Below are positions 53,334 to 62,219 of a stretch of 64,000 bases of DNA, in pieces. Source of the stretch: SLJN01 sp964505385 (lineage in GTDB: Bacteria > Bacteroidota > Rhodothermia > Balneolales > Natronogracilivirgulaceae); assembly GCA_964505385.1 (NCBI GenBank), contig CAZDIA010000013.1:1-64000 (forward strand). Direction: 5' to 3'. The position numbers were made by a program, and so were the translations under genes. Below the pieces are notes generated by a model. That model saw nothing but the letters and a program-made list of their open reading frames with translations, ran no database searches and had not been told where the DNA came from. Within the stretch, counting starts at the first letter, position 1; every line of letters begins with the position of its first letter.

Positions 53334-55211
53334 CTATGCTTCAGCATACATAGATTCAATTTTATTTTTGTACCTTTGTTCGATCACCTTTCTCTTCACT
53401 TTTAATGTAGGAGTCAGTTCTCCGGATTCGATGGAAAACGGCTCACCAAGCAACTTAAAATGCCGGACTTTCTCATGTGATGGTAGACGATCAGAAACCT
53501 CTTTAATTTCGTTACCGATTATCTTTTTAACTTCTTCGTGCTCAACCAATTCACTCTCATTGGTGTACGAAACATTATTTTTTGATGCCCATGATTTAAG
53601 CATTTCGAGATCCGGTACGACCAATGCTGCCAAATAATTCCGCTGTTCTCCGAGAATAATTACCTGGTCAATCCACAGGCTGGTTTTAAGCATATCTTCT
53701 ATCGGTCCCGGATATATATTCTTTCCGCCGGCATTTACTATCATGTGTTTCAGACGGTCTGTGATCTGAAGATAACCATCCACAAATCGACCGATGTCAC
53801 CCGTATGCAACCAGCCTTCTTCATCTATTATCTTTCGGGTTTCCTCTTCATTATTCCAGTACCCTTTCATTAAATTAGGGCCTTTGCAAATTATTTCTCC
53901 CGCACCTGAATTCAGCTCACTCGGGTAATCATCACCTGATAACTCCGCAATTATATTGTTTGTTTCCAAATCTTGAATGCCCACTGTTACTCCGGGAATA
54001 ATATGGCCGACAGTGCCAAAACGCTCTTTTTTAAAAGGGTTAACAGAAATCACCGGTGAAGTTTCAGTCAGCCCGTAGCCCTCGGTGATTGACATGCCGG
54101 CAGCTTGAAAAAATTCCCCAATTTCTCGTTGCAGTGCCGCGCCACCTGAAACAAAAAGCCTTACTTTTCCCCCGGTCTTTTCCTTCAGTTTATCAAAAAC
54201 AAGCTTGTCGGCAATGATTTTTCCCAGGCTGATAAAACCGCGTTTACCTCTGGCATATTTCCGACCAGTCCGCACAGCCCAGTAAAACAGCGATTGTTTA
54301 ATCGAACTGCCATCCTTTACATTTTTATGAATAAGATTGTAGATCTTTTCAAACAATCTTGGCACGCTAATCACAATACTTGGTTGTACTTCCAGCATAT
54401 TTCGGGAAACCGAATCAACACTTTCAGCATAGTATATCTCAGCGCCGCCTGATAAAATCGCATAATATCCGGCCATACGTTCGAATGCATGACACAACGG
54501 CAAAAAAGACAATGCACGATCAAATTCATTAATAGTAATGACTTGATGTGCTGATTTTATATTACTCACCAAATTCTGATGTGTTAGCATCACTCCCTTA
54601 GGTAAACCGGTAGTACCTGAAGTGTAAATCAGCGTAGATAAATCTTTTGGTATGATGGATGCCCGGCGTTCTTCAAAAAGCTCATAATTATTTTTTAGCT
54701 CATCCTCTCCTCGCTTGAGTACTTCATCAAACATCTCCACATTTTCGTGGTCAAGCAGTTCAGGTTGCCTGGGCTTATCGATAGCAACAATTTGCCCCAA
54801 TTCCGGGCAATTATCATAGACAGCGAGGGCTTTTTTCAACTGCAAACCGGTGGATACAAAAAACAGCTGAGCACCGGAATCATTGATTATATATTCACAC
54901 TGGCTTTCCGGCAAACTTGTATACAATGCGACGTTCACCCCTCCAAGCTGCTGAATCGCCATATCAATAACAGCCCACTCATAACGATTTTCACTTAAGA
55001 TTCCAACGCGATCACCTTTCCGGAATCCGATACTGATCAGATAAGAAGTTAGAGCATTTACGTTTTTGGTAAATTCATCCCATGTAACTTCCCGGTAGTG
55101 CGAATCTCCCTTCGGTTTATGAGCGACAGCAGTTTTGTTTTTCCCTTCATATTTTGAGGATAAATTATAAAACAGAGCCGGTATAGTTTCAAAGTCAACT
55201 ACGGTAGGCAT
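53334..55211 (-). CDS. Long-chain fatty acid-CoA ligase (AMP-binding)
   Basis: Activates fatty acids to acyl-CoA through an acyl-adenylate, at the membrane. The ATP/AMP loop is LIYTSGTTGLPKGVMLTHQN (about residues 194-213), and the Y/F-G-x-T-E motif is GYGLTETSPVIS (about 377). The hinge region is GWLHTGDIGRFVDGYLQITD (about 475), and the catalytic Lys is in ELTPTLKVKRKVIEQRYKNK near 605. 625 residues. It resembles the FAA1/FadD15 long-chain group, with a VSGGAALQREIGEFFQAAGM segment. It is divergent from the Fur-family gene with a 122-base gap. Confidence 0.93.
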   Translation of the reverse strand: MPTVVDFETIPALFYNLSSKYEGKNKTAVAHKPKGDSHYREVTWDEFTKNVNALTSYLISIGFRKGDRVGILSENRYEWAVIDMAIQQLGGVNVALYTSLPESQCEYIINDSGAQLFFVSTGLQLKKALAVYDNCPELGQIVAIDKPRQPELLDHENVEMFDEVLKRGEDELKNNYELFEERRASIIPKDLSTLIYTSGTTGLPKGVMLTHQNLVSNIKSAHQVITINEFDRALSFLPLCHAFERMAGYYAILSGGAEIYYAESVDSVSRNMLEVQPSIVISVPRLFEKIYNLIHKNVKDGSSIKQSLFYWAVRTGRKYARGKRGFISLGKIIADKLVFDKLKEKTGGKVRLFVSGGAALQREIGEFFQAAGMSITEGYGLTETSPVISVNPFKKERFGTVGHIIPGVTVGIQDLETNNIIAELSGDDYPSELNSGAGEIICKGPNLMKGYWNNEEETRKIIDEEGWLHTGDIGRFVDGYLQITDRLKHMIVNAGGKNIYPGPIEDMLKTSLWIDQVIILGEQRNYLAALVVPDLEMLKSWASKNNVSYTNESELVEHEEVKKIIGNEIKEVSDRLPSHEKVRHFKLLGEPFSIESGELTPTLKVKRKVIEQRYKNKIESMYAEA

Positions 55212-55333
55212 AATTATATGATTGATCAGCGTTAGAACGTTTTAGCAAATATGGAAGTTACGATCAATAGTACTTAAAGCGCAAATTATATAGCGCACCA
55301 CCCTTTTTAAAAACAGGATTAAATTCTACAAAT

Positions 55334-55852
55334 ATGGCTTCACCCGTCAATGAAGATATTATTCATGAAGTAAAAGAAATTTTCAAGAATTACCTGAAAT
55401 CCAACAACCACCGCCAGACTCCTGAACGTTTTTCAGTGCTTGAAGAAATATACCGGGCGGACGGCCATTTCGATGCCGATGACATGTATTTCACAATGAA
55501 AAACCGTGGTTTCAGTGTATCAAGAGCAACGGTTTATAACACATTGGATCTGCTCGTGGAATGCGGACTTGTTCAGCGTCATCAGTTTGGCAGAAACCAG
55601 TCATATTATGAGCGGGCTTATGGATTTCGGCAGCATGATCATATCATCTGTGAAAACTGTGGGGTTGTAAGAGAGTTTTGTGATCCCAGATTACAGGAAG
55701 TCAAGGATATGATCGAAAGAGTGTATAACTTTAAAGTCAGTTCCCACTCACTTCATTTCTACGGCACCTGTGTAGATTCAAATACCTGCCTCAGAGACAG
55801 TAATTCGGAAGAGGCTGACACTGAAGCTGAAAATGCTTCAAAAGCCCGGTAA
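55334..55852 (+). CDS. Fur family transcriptional regulator
   Basis: Metal- or peroxide-sensing repressor. The N-terminal winged helix (about residues 20-90) contains RQTPERFSVLEEIYRADGHF and ATVYNTLDLLVECGLVQRHQ, the family DNA-recognition region. The dimerisation domain has the metal ligands QHDHIICENCGVV (His and CxxC, about 100) and HSLHFYGTCVDSNTC with a second Cys pair for structural zinc. Which metal it senses (iron, zinc, manganese or peroxide) is not clear. 172 residues with a Glu/Ala-rich tail. Its stop is 3 bases from the convergent ftsX stop. The acyl-CoA ligase gene lies divergently upstream. Confidence 0.92.
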   Translation: MASPVNEDIIHEVKEIFKNYLKSNNHRQTPERFSVLEEIYRADGHFDADDMYFTMKNRGFSVSRATVYNTLDLLVECGLVQRHQFGRNQSYYERAYGFRQHDHIICENCGVVREFCDPRLQEVKDMIERVYNFKVSSHSLHFYGTCVDSNTCLRDSNSEEADTEAENASKAR

Positions 55853-55855
55853 CTA

Positions 55856-56743
55856 TTAAACCGGCGCTACCGTGTGCTCTCTTATAAACTTCCTTGCAGC
55901 CCACCTGCTTCCGAACAGGCCCAGGATCAGGGTAAACAATATTATACCACCCATCGTATAATACCATTCATCAAACGGCCACGATAGGATACCGATCTCC
56001 GGCAAATAGTGCGGCACTAAAAGATGGAATAGTACCCAGTGAAGCCCTGCGGCTAACAAACCTGCCAGCAGTCCCTGTACGCCTCCCTCAACTATAAAGG
56101 GGCGCCTGATAAAACCATTGGTTGCACCTACCAGTTTCATGGCTTTTATCAAATCCCGTTTGGCATAGATGGTCAACCGGATAGTATTAAAAACCAAAAT
56201 GACGGCCGTCAGGATAATCAGCAGACCTACAGCTGAACCAGCATACATCATCGTTTCGGTACGTTCTTCGAGCAATTCCAGTAATTGCTGGTTATAATCA
56301 ACTTCATCCACCCCGTGATATCCTTCAATGTGGGAAACAAGTTCCGCTACTTCTTCACTACCGGTTTCTTCTTCGAGCTGGAGTCTGAAGGATGCCGGCA
56401 AGAATCGCAGATCCGCAAGACTTTCCCCTTCAGCGCCAAATTCTTCCCTGAATATTTCAGCCGCCTCATCCTTGCTTATGAATCTGATTTCATGAACCCC
56501 TGATAATTGCGCAAACTCTTCCTCCAGCTGATTGGCCCGATCATCACTTATATCAGTTAAAAAAACCTCAATTTCAACCTGCCTTTTCATCTCCTGCGCT
56601 ACCTCATAGCCATTCCAGGCCAGCCGGAACATCACACTAATCAGCAAAACCGAGATCACCAGCGCAGTGATGCTCGTGAGGGAAGCCAGGCGTGTCCGCT
56701 TTAGTCCGGCAACACCTTCTTTTATAACATAGCTTAAACTCAT
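55856..56743 (-). CDS. ftsX: Cell division permease-like protein FtsX
   Basis: Membrane partner of FtsE that links divisome position to murein hydrolase activation. TM1 is at about residues 22-42, then an extracytoplasmic domain (about 50-165) with EVFLTDISDDRANQLEEEFA and GVDEVDYNQQLLELLEE. Three further helices follow at about 170-190, 220-245 and 265-285. The conserved cytoplasmic stretch RLTIYAKRDLIKAMKLVGAT precedes TM3. 295 residues, normal. ftsE is not adjacent. It lies 15 bases downstream of the outer membrane barrel gene, and with cinA they form one run. FtsX can activate amidases such as the one at 11662 (general knowledge). Confidence 0.93.
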   Translation of the reverse strand: MSLSYVIKEGVAGLKRTRLASLTSITALVISVLLISVMFRLAWNGYEVAQEMKRQVEIEVFLTDISDDRANQLEEEFAQLSGVHEIRFISKDEAAEIFREEFGAEGESLADLRFLPASFRLQLEEETGSEEVAELVSHIEGYHGVDEVDYNQQLLELLEERTETMMYAGSAVGLLIILTAVILVFNTIRLTIYAKRDLIKAMKLVGATNGFIRRPFIVEGGVQGLLAGLLAAGLHWVLFHLLVPHYLPEIGILSWPFDEWYYTMGGIILFTLILGLFGSRWAARKFIREHTVAPV

Positions 56744-56758
56744 ATTCAGTAAAACAGG

Positions 56759-58705
56759 TTAATTTCTGAGAATCCATTGTAGCCCAAGCCGGAACCGCCG
56801 TCCCATCATGGGATGATGAGCTTTTTCAAAATAACCCGGCTGAATGACTTCATCCAATACATTCTCATAGCGTAAACGAACAATCACGTTGCGAACACGT
56901 GCAGAAATTTCCACATCAAGCCGGGCGAATTCGGGAATCTCCTGCTGAAAGGAGTTGGGATCCCAGTAATCCATGCTCTCCCTGTAGGTTCCGGTTCGAT
57001 AAGCCATCGGGGAAAACCATCCGATGAACCCTCCTTTTACGTAAGCCGCCCGATCAAAAACATAGTTCTCGTAATAAGATGAAAACTGTGTCCATGCTCT
57101 CAGCCCGGATTCACTTAATTGCTGAATAACCGGATCGGGGGCATCACTGTTATAAAACTGAGTAGTTAATGCCAGCTCCGAATTAAATCGATCTCCATAA
57201 TAACCCATCTTCCCATATCCCGACCAACTTTCGTAGTCACCGGTTTGCTGGAATTCATTTTCCGGATCAATCAATATAGGGTTGGAAATCTCCTTAAACT
57301 GCCCTCCAACATCAATCTGAAACCGGAACTTCGGAAACAAGGTAGCGCCAAGCTCCGCACGCCGAATCTGCTCGTTTTCAAGTTCAGGATTACCATCTGC
57401 ACCATCTGCGGTCTGGCTGATCCAGTATAGTTGTTGAGGGGACGGCATCATCTCGCCGGCGCTGAATGCCGCCTGAATACCAAACCATCGGGATAAAGAC
57501 AAATCAGCCCCCACCCCGTACTGACCGTCAAGAAAATCATCGGTTCGATAGCGTATTTCACTCCAGCCATCAAGCTTAATTGCGGATGATAGTGGCAGTG
57601 ATGCTCTTTGGGAAATTTCATGACGAGTCCAACTCTCTTTATCCATCGACCGGTTGGTTTCGGATATCACACTGCTGTACTCAGAATACGCTTCCAGATC
57701 CAGCTCAAGCTCATCAAAAAGATCAGTATTGTATCTACCCGAGATACCCGTAGTATTTACGCGGTAAAACGTGCTGTCTTCACCGGTATAAAAAAAACGC
57801 CGGTTTCTGTCGTAATAGGCTGTTACCTGCGCATGCGCTTCTTCATACTTATTTTCCCGGTGATACAAGGTTCCTTTCATCACCGTATTTCGGACTGAAG
57901 ATCGGGCGTTCAATAAATTGGCTGATGTATTCAGAGGTTCAAACGGAAACAGATTCATATCATCAATTACAAATCCGCCCGGTTCATCCATTTGCAATCC
58001 GGTGTACAGCATTGATCCGCGCAAAATGTAGCGGTCATTAAGATGATAATACGCTCCGGCGGACACTTTTCGCCCGCTGAGAAGATTAGACGGATATCCG
58101 GGCTCTTCATGCTTTCCCCAGTAGCCGGCTTCGAGATTGAGACGCTGAGTGATGTTTTGCGTGATAAATCCTTCAATATTACGGTATTCATCACCGGCTT
58201 GCTCCAGTGTAACCTGAGTTAATGGGCGGTTCACATAAAACCTGCGCATCTTATACCGGTTGCGGTATTGGATACCTCGGCTGTCCTCTTTATACGTTGC
58301 AAACCGATAATGAGGGAGCCGGTTGGGATTAGTCATGCCCGTTACCCGGTCTTCTACGGGTACTGTTTCCCAGAATGAGCGTTGATGCCGCGGGTCATGA
58401 CCATTAATCAAAGCTGCATCATGCCGGCCAAGCATTCCAAGGCGGTAGGTAATTCTTCCCGGCTCCCGAAAATGCCATTCACTCATGCTTTGCAGCATCT
58501 CCCAGCGCAACAGGCTATCATTGAGCGTCTCATTAAAACCGGTTTTCGGCGAAATCGACAACCGCTCAATTTCTTCAAAATCCTCATCTTCCTCTTCCTC
58601 TTCAACCGCTTCTTCGGGAGTATCTTGCGGAATATCATTGGTATCCGGGAGGGAAATCCGAAAGGGAGCTGAAATCAATGCTATGAAAACAAAAAGGATA
58701 GTCAC
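56759..58705 (-). CDS. Putative outer membrane porin/receptor-like beta-barrel, 648 aa
   Basis: Large beta-barrel of unknown function. A hydrophobic leader (residues 2-17) is followed by an acid-rich segment (about 30-50, EEAVEEEEEDEDFEEIERLS). About 550 residues of alternating strand pattern follow with many Tyr, Arg and Trp, ending RRFRLGLQWILRN, close to the aromatic C-terminal signature of barrels. The end segment (EFARLDVEISARVRNVIVRL, RYENVLDEVIQPGYF) resembles the last strands of TonB-dependent receptors, but no plug domain is visible, so it is not a normal receptor. GTG start 58705 overlaps the cinA stop by 4 bases (GTGA). It sits between cinA and ftsX. Confidence 0.75.
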   Translation of the reverse strand: MTILFVFIALISAPFRISLPDTNDIPQDTPEEAVEEEEEDEDFEEIERLSISPKTGFNETLNDSLLRWEMLQSMSEWHFREPGRITYRLGMLGRHDAALINGHDPRHQRSFWETVPVEDRVTGMTNPNRLPHYRFATYKEDSRGIQYRNRYKMRRFYVNRPLTQVTLEQAGDEYRNIEGFITQNITQRLNLEAGYWGKHEEPGYPSNLLSGRKVSAGAYYHLNDRYILRGSMLYTGLQMDEPGGFVIDDMNLFPFEPLNTSANLLNARSSVRNTVMKGTLYHRENKYEEAHAQVTAYYDRNRRFFYTGEDSTFYRVNTTGISGRYNTDLFDELELDLEAYSEYSSVISETNRSMDKESWTRHEISQRASLPLSSAIKLDGWSEIRYRTDDFLDGQYGVGADLSLSRWFGIQAAFSAGEMMPSPQQLYWISQTADGADGNPELENEQIRRAELGATLFPKFRFQIDVGGQFKEISNPILIDPENEFQQTGDYESWSGYGKMGYYGDRFNSELALTTQFYNSDAPDPVIQQLSESGLRAWTQFSSYYENYVFDRAAYVKGGFIGWFSPMAYRTGTYRESMDYWDPNSFQQEIPEFARLDVEISARVRNVIVRLRYENVLDEVIQPGYFEKAHHPMMGRRFRLGLQWILRN

Positions 58706-60000
58706 CAGAGCTCTGCATTTTCCGGCTGGATTCCATAGGGCATCATGTCCGATCCGATTTGCACTCTTCGAACAACATCCAAAGCGATTACAGAACCCTG
58801 CTTTTTATTGGCGTTCCTGTTTTTATACAAAATATATTTAATGGCAAAATGGCGGTTTTTGTCATAATAGCCAATCCAGACTGTGCCAACCGGCTTATCT
58901 TCCGTTCCACCGGATGGCCCGGCAACTCCGGTTGTTGATACACCTGCATCTGCACCCGTTTTTTCAGCTACTCCCCTGGCAAGCTCAACTGCCACTTCCT
59001 TACTCACAGCGCCATGTTTTTCGATGGTGGCCGGTGATACGCCAAGCAGACCGGTTTTAAGAAAATTATCATAGCAATTTATTCCGCCTAAATACCAGGC
59101 ACTGCAGCCGGGAACTTCGGTGATCATATCACACAACCTCCCGCCGGTACAGCTTTCAGCTACGGCCAGCGACTTACCGTTTTGTTCTAACAATTTCCCA
59201 ACCGCTGATGCCAGCGTATCCTCTGAATCTTCTGCGAAAATATAGTCCCGGGCATTCTGCTCTATGTAATTTAATGCCGGTGAAAGCTCTTCTTCCGCAT
59301 CAGTTTCATCCCGGGCATAGGTGGATATCCGCAGTGTGATCACACCGTCCCCCGGCAAAGATGCGACATTTAAATCTGTGCCATTAACATATTGATCAAT
59401 GTGTGGCAGCACTTCATCACTCAATGTACTTTCCCCAATCCCTGCAATCTTATAGTAACGGCTGTAATACCGTGGATGATCCGGCAATAGCCGCTCCAAG
59501 CGAGGGAGTACCTCATGTTCCATCAAATGTCTCATCTCGGAAGGTACGCCCGGCAGCACCGCCAGATAATTTCCATTACGCCCGAACCACATCCCAGGAG
59601 CAGTGCCCTTTTTGTTAAAAAGCACTTCACAACTTTCCGGCACGCGAGCCTGCTCAATATTAGAATCAGTAACAGGAATATTGCGTCGTCTAAGTACTGT
59701 TTTTACATGGTTCAGGGTTGGCTCATGTATTACTTTTTCTCCCGGAAACAGATCGTACAATACCTTTTTTGTGATGTCATCTTTTGTAGGCCCGAGCCCG
59801 CCGGTAACTACTGTCACTGAAGCTTTGTTCAAACCTTCATCAATAGCATGCCGGATGTCGTCATGTACATCATTTATAGTGATAATTTTATCACATCGGA
59901 AACCCCGGGTGGTCAGCTCCCTTCCCATCCAGGTTGCATTGGTGTTCTGGATGTCTCCTATAAGTAATTCAGAGCCAATAGTTATGATATACGCATTCAT
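58702..60000 (-). CDS. cinA: CinA family protein (nicotinamide-nucleotide amidase)
   Basis: Two-domain CinA: the N-terminal MoCF-like domain (residues about 1-170: ITIGSELLIGDIQNTNATWM, VTVVTGGLGPTKDDITKKVL, LPGVPSEMRHLMEHEVLPRL) and a C-terminal deamidase domain (about 265-425). The C-terminal domain has LAVAESCTGGRLCDMITEVP, WYLGGINCYDNFLKTGLLGV and VSTTGVAGPSGGTEDKPVGT. In the family the C-terminal domain deamidates NMN and the N-terminal domain may hydrolyse ADP-ribose, recycling pyridine nucleotides. 432 residues, complete. It is the first gene of cinA - barrel - ftsX and is divergent from pgsA, 133 bases away. Confidence 0.95.
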   Translation of the reverse strand: MNAYIITIGSELLIGDIQNTNATWMGRELTTRGFRCDKIITINDVHDDIRHAIDEGLNKASVTVVTGGLGPTKDDITKKVLYDLFPGEKVIHEPTLNHVKTVLRRRNIPVTDSNIEQARVPESCEVLFNKKGTAPGMWFGRNGNYLAVLPGVPSEMRHLMEHEVLPRLERLLPDHPRYYSRYYKIAGIGESTLSDEVLPHIDQYVNGTDLNVASLPGDGVITLRISTYARDETDAEEELSPALNYIEQNARDYIFAEDSEDTLASAVGKLLEQNGKSLAVAESCTGGRLCDMITEVPGCSAWYLGGINCYDNFLKTGLLGVSPATIEKHGAVSKEVAVELARGVAEKTGADAGVSTTGVAGPSGGTEDKPVGTVWIGYYDKNRHFAIKYILYKNRNANKKQGSVIALDVVRRVQIGSDMMPYGIQPENAELW

Positions 60001-60099
60001 TAACTTAAATCCCGGTGTACGATTCTCAATTTCAGGAACAGCAGTTAATATACGAATTCAAGGGGACAGCACATTTTTTAAGTTTATAAAAGTTCGGGA

Positions 60100-60129
60100 T
60101 TGGCTTACCGAATTTCATTTGTATCTTTG
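60100..60129 (+). promoter_or_regulatory. Bacteroidota-type promoter of pgsA
   Basis: TTGG at 60100-60103, 18 bases, then TATCTTTG at 60122-60129, the best -33/-7 match seen in this window (TTG / TAnnTTTG). Transcription would begin about 60133-60136, at or beside the GTG start of pgsA, so the transcript would have almost no leader. Confidence 0.6.
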
Positions 60130-60133
60130 TAGC

Positions 60134-60718
60134 GTGCAACGAATTCCCAACATATTAAGTGTTTCCCGTATCGTCCTTGCTCCACTTTTTGTGGTCATGT
60201 ATATCCAGGATGCCCTGCTGTGGTCGTCGCTGAGCATTGCTGTATTTGCCATAGCGGCTGTTACCGATTATTTCGATGGATACATTGCCCGCAATTATGC
60301 GGCCGGATCAAAGACCGGTGTGTTTTTGGATCCCCTCGCCGATAAGTTCCTTACATTTGCCGGCTTTATATGTTTGCCTTTCATATCCTCTGAACAGTTC
60401 CCTTGGTGGGCTATCATCCTGATTGTTCTGCGCGATATTTTTGTTACACTGCTACGGTTATGGGCCGACCGCCAGGGTATGGAAATGCGAACCAGTGTTT
60501 CAGCGAAAGCGAAAACTTTTTCCCAGATGCTCTTTCTATATATCGTGCTTCTGATTGGTGTTTTTGTACAAGCCGAGGTAACTATCGGTGAATACAGCCG
60601 CCAATTGCTGAACACCGGGATACTGGAATGGGTGTTTTATCTGGTCACCTTTATCACAGTTTATACCGGTGTGGAATACGCCTGGGTGAACAGAAACTTA
60701 TTCACTAAACAAAAATGA
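60134..60718 (+). CDS. pgsA: CDP-diacylglycerol-glycerol-3-phosphate 3-phosphatidyltransferase
   Basis: Makes phosphatidylglycerol phosphate from CDP-diacylglycerol and glycerol 3-phosphate in the inner membrane. The CDP-alcohol motif is exact: DGYIARNYAAGSKTGVFLDP then LAD, which fits D-G-x2-A-R-x8-G-x3-D-x3-D (residues about 47-69). Five or six membrane helices. The frame is open well upstream, but that part is antisense to cinA; GTG 60134 gives the usual beginning VQRIPNILSVSRIVLAPLF. Length from this start is 194 aa, normal. It overlaps pgpA by 4 bases (ATGA), so the next enzyme in the pathway is co-translated. Its promoter lies directly before the start. Confidence 0.93.
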   Translation: MQRIPNILSVSRIVLAPLFVVMYIQDALLWSSLSIAVFAIAAVTDYFDGYIARNYAAGSKTGVFLDPLADKFLTFAGFICLPFISSEQFPWWAIILIVLRDIFVTLLRLWADRQGMEMRTSVSAKAKTFSQMLFLYIVLLIGVFVQAEVTIGEYSRQLLNTGILEWVFYLVTFITVYTGVEYAWVNRNLFTKQK

Positions 60719-61191
60719 CGTTTGCATCACGGATAGCAATTTGGGCCGGAAGTGGATTTGGGATCGGATTTCTGCCTTTTGCGCCGGGCACCTGGGGCAG
60801 CCTTCTTGCCCTTCCGCTGGTTTGGATATGCTACACATGGGGGGGATTATTAACTCTTGCATTTTTTACTATAGCAACATGTTTGATTTCCTGGTGGACA
60901 ACGGCCCCTTTTGAAAAAGTTTACGGTGAGGATCCCGGCCCTTTGGTAATGGATGAAATCGCCGGCCAGAGCTTTTGTTTGCTGCTTCTCTTTGCTTTTT
61001 GGAACACGGAACAAGCAATATTTACTTATACCGCCGGCTTCCTTTTTTTCCGGTTGTTTGATATCACCAAAATACTCGGATCAGAGAGTCTTCAGCGCAT
61101 TGGAGGAGGTGCCGGAGTGCTTCTGGATGATCTGCTGGCGGGATTTTATGCGCATTTGGCGACCGGAATTGTTATCTTGATATTTATATAA
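60715..61191 (+). CDS. pgpA: Phosphatidylglycerophosphatase A
   Basis: Removes the phosphate from phosphatidylglycerol phosphate, the step right after PgsA. The family opening GSGFGIGFLPFAPGTWGSLL (about residues 12-31) and the acidic GPLVMDEIAGQSFCLLLLFA motif (Asp-Glu, about 79) are present. The region FRLFDITKILGSESLQRIGG carries the downstream conserved Asp, and VLLDDLLAGFYAHLATG has the final acidic pair. About four membrane segments. 158 residues, normal. The ATG overlaps the pgsA stop, showing coupled translation. A palindromic element lies 125 bases after the stop. Confidence 0.93.
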   Translation: MTFASRIAIWAGSGFGIGFLPFAPGTWGSLLALPLVWICYTWGGLLTLAFFTIATCLISWWTTAPFEKVYGEDPGPLVMDEIAGQSFCLLLLFAFWNTEQAIFTYTAGFLFFRLFDITKILGSESLQRIGGGAGVLLDDLLAGFYAHLATGIVILIFI

Positions 61192-61316
61192 AGCAAAATT
61201 TAATTGATATAACCACATTTCGGATGATGGGCTAAGTGGCAAAAACAACTTGCCTGGCCACCATTGGCATATCAACCAAAATCCAATTACCAATTATTAT
61301 CTGTAAAAAAACACAA

Positions 61317-61437
61317 AGTGCCCTAAGAAAACGCCAAGATAAGGCGTGTGAAGTCCCAAAAAGCGCAGTTTACACAACGTACACGAGCATTTTTGGGGCA
61401 AGCGGAACGAAGATATTGGCGTTTTCTTAGAGGCACT
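61317..61437 (+). repeat. Palindromic intergenic element, copy D (long form)
   Basis: The arms AGTGCCCTAAGAAAACGCCA (61317) and GGCGTTTTCTTAGAGGCACT (ending 61437) are almost perfect complements. An inner pair CCCAAAAA / TTTTTGGGG surrounds GCAGTTTACACAACGTACAC, which is related to copy A. It lies in the 356-base gap between pgpA and pyrE; no promoter of pyrE was identified there. Confidence 0.82.
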
Positions 61438-61547
61438 AATTATTTTCAGATTATCCGGGCGGCGATATGAGAGTACTCAAAGTTTGAAGTACAATTTATA
61501 TAAATAAGAGATATTAAAATGCCGGATTTAGCAAATTTCATAAATTT

Positions 61548-62219
61548 ATGACACAAACGCAGTCAACATCTTATTCACTGATTGACAAGGACTTCGCAGA
61601 AGAGCTTGCACTATCATTATTGGAAATACGGGCAGTGGTTCTTGAACCCAATACTCCTTTTACCTGGACAAGCGGGTGGCGATCTCCCATATACTGTGAC
61701 AACCGCCTCACCATGCTCTACCCTGATCTGCGCAGCCGGATGGCAAATACTTTTGCCGGTTTTATTCGTGAAAACCACCCGGATATCACGGTTATCACTG
61801 GAACATCGACAGCCGGTATTCCCCATACTGCATGGATTGCAGAGCGGTTGAACATGCCGATGTCATATGTAAGAGCAAAAGCCAAAGGCCACGGCATGGG
61901 CAATCAGATAGAAGGACGGGTTAAAAAGGGGGAGCACACCGTAGTTGTTGAAGACCTGATATCCACGGGTGGTTCCGCCCTTTCCGTTATTGAAGCCCTG
62001 GAATTTATCGGAGCCAGAGTGGAAGGTTTGTTAACTATTTTCACCTACGGTTTTGATGTCGCTCACAATGCATTGGAAGAGGCAGAGGTGAAAGTTAATT
62101 GTCTTACCGACTATTCTACTTTGATTTCCGTTGCATCAGAACACGGTTATGTAAATAGTTCGGACATTGAACTTTTAAACCGTTGGCGAAAGAATCCCGA
62201 TACCTGGCCCAAATCTTGA
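61548..62219 (+). CDS. pyrE: Orotate phosphoribosyltransferase
   Basis: Joins orotate to PRPP to give OMP in de novo pyrimidine synthesis. The PRPP loop is VVVEDLISTGGSALSVIEAL (about residues 131-150), with the two acidic residues and TGGS. The flexible loop is YVRAKAKGHGMGNQIEGRVK (about 105-124), with the catalytic Lys and His. FTWTSGWRSPIYCDNRLTML and VITGTSTAGIPHTAWIAERL are the orotate-side motifs. 223 residues, normal. ATG 61548 is clear. The TTG start of the next gene overlaps the stop (TTGA). The uridine kinase at 12976 serves the salvage side of the same pathway. Confidence 0.96.
   Translation: MTQTQSTSYSLIDKDFAEELALSLLEIRAVVLEPNTPFTWTSGWRSPIYCDNRLTMLYPDLRSRMANTFAGFIRENHPDITVITGTSTAGIPHTAWIAERLNMPMSYVRAKAKGHGMGNQIEGRVKKGEHTVVVEDLISTGGSALSVIEALEFIGARVEGLLTIFTYGFDVAHNALEEAEVKVNCLTDYSTLISVASEHGYVNSSDIELLNRWRKNPDTWPKS

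Noticed and set aside
59603..60133. N-terminal 177 codons of the long frame containing pgsA
   Set aside because: They are antisense to cinA; the GTG at 60134 gives the correct CDP-alcohol transferase N-terminus and length.
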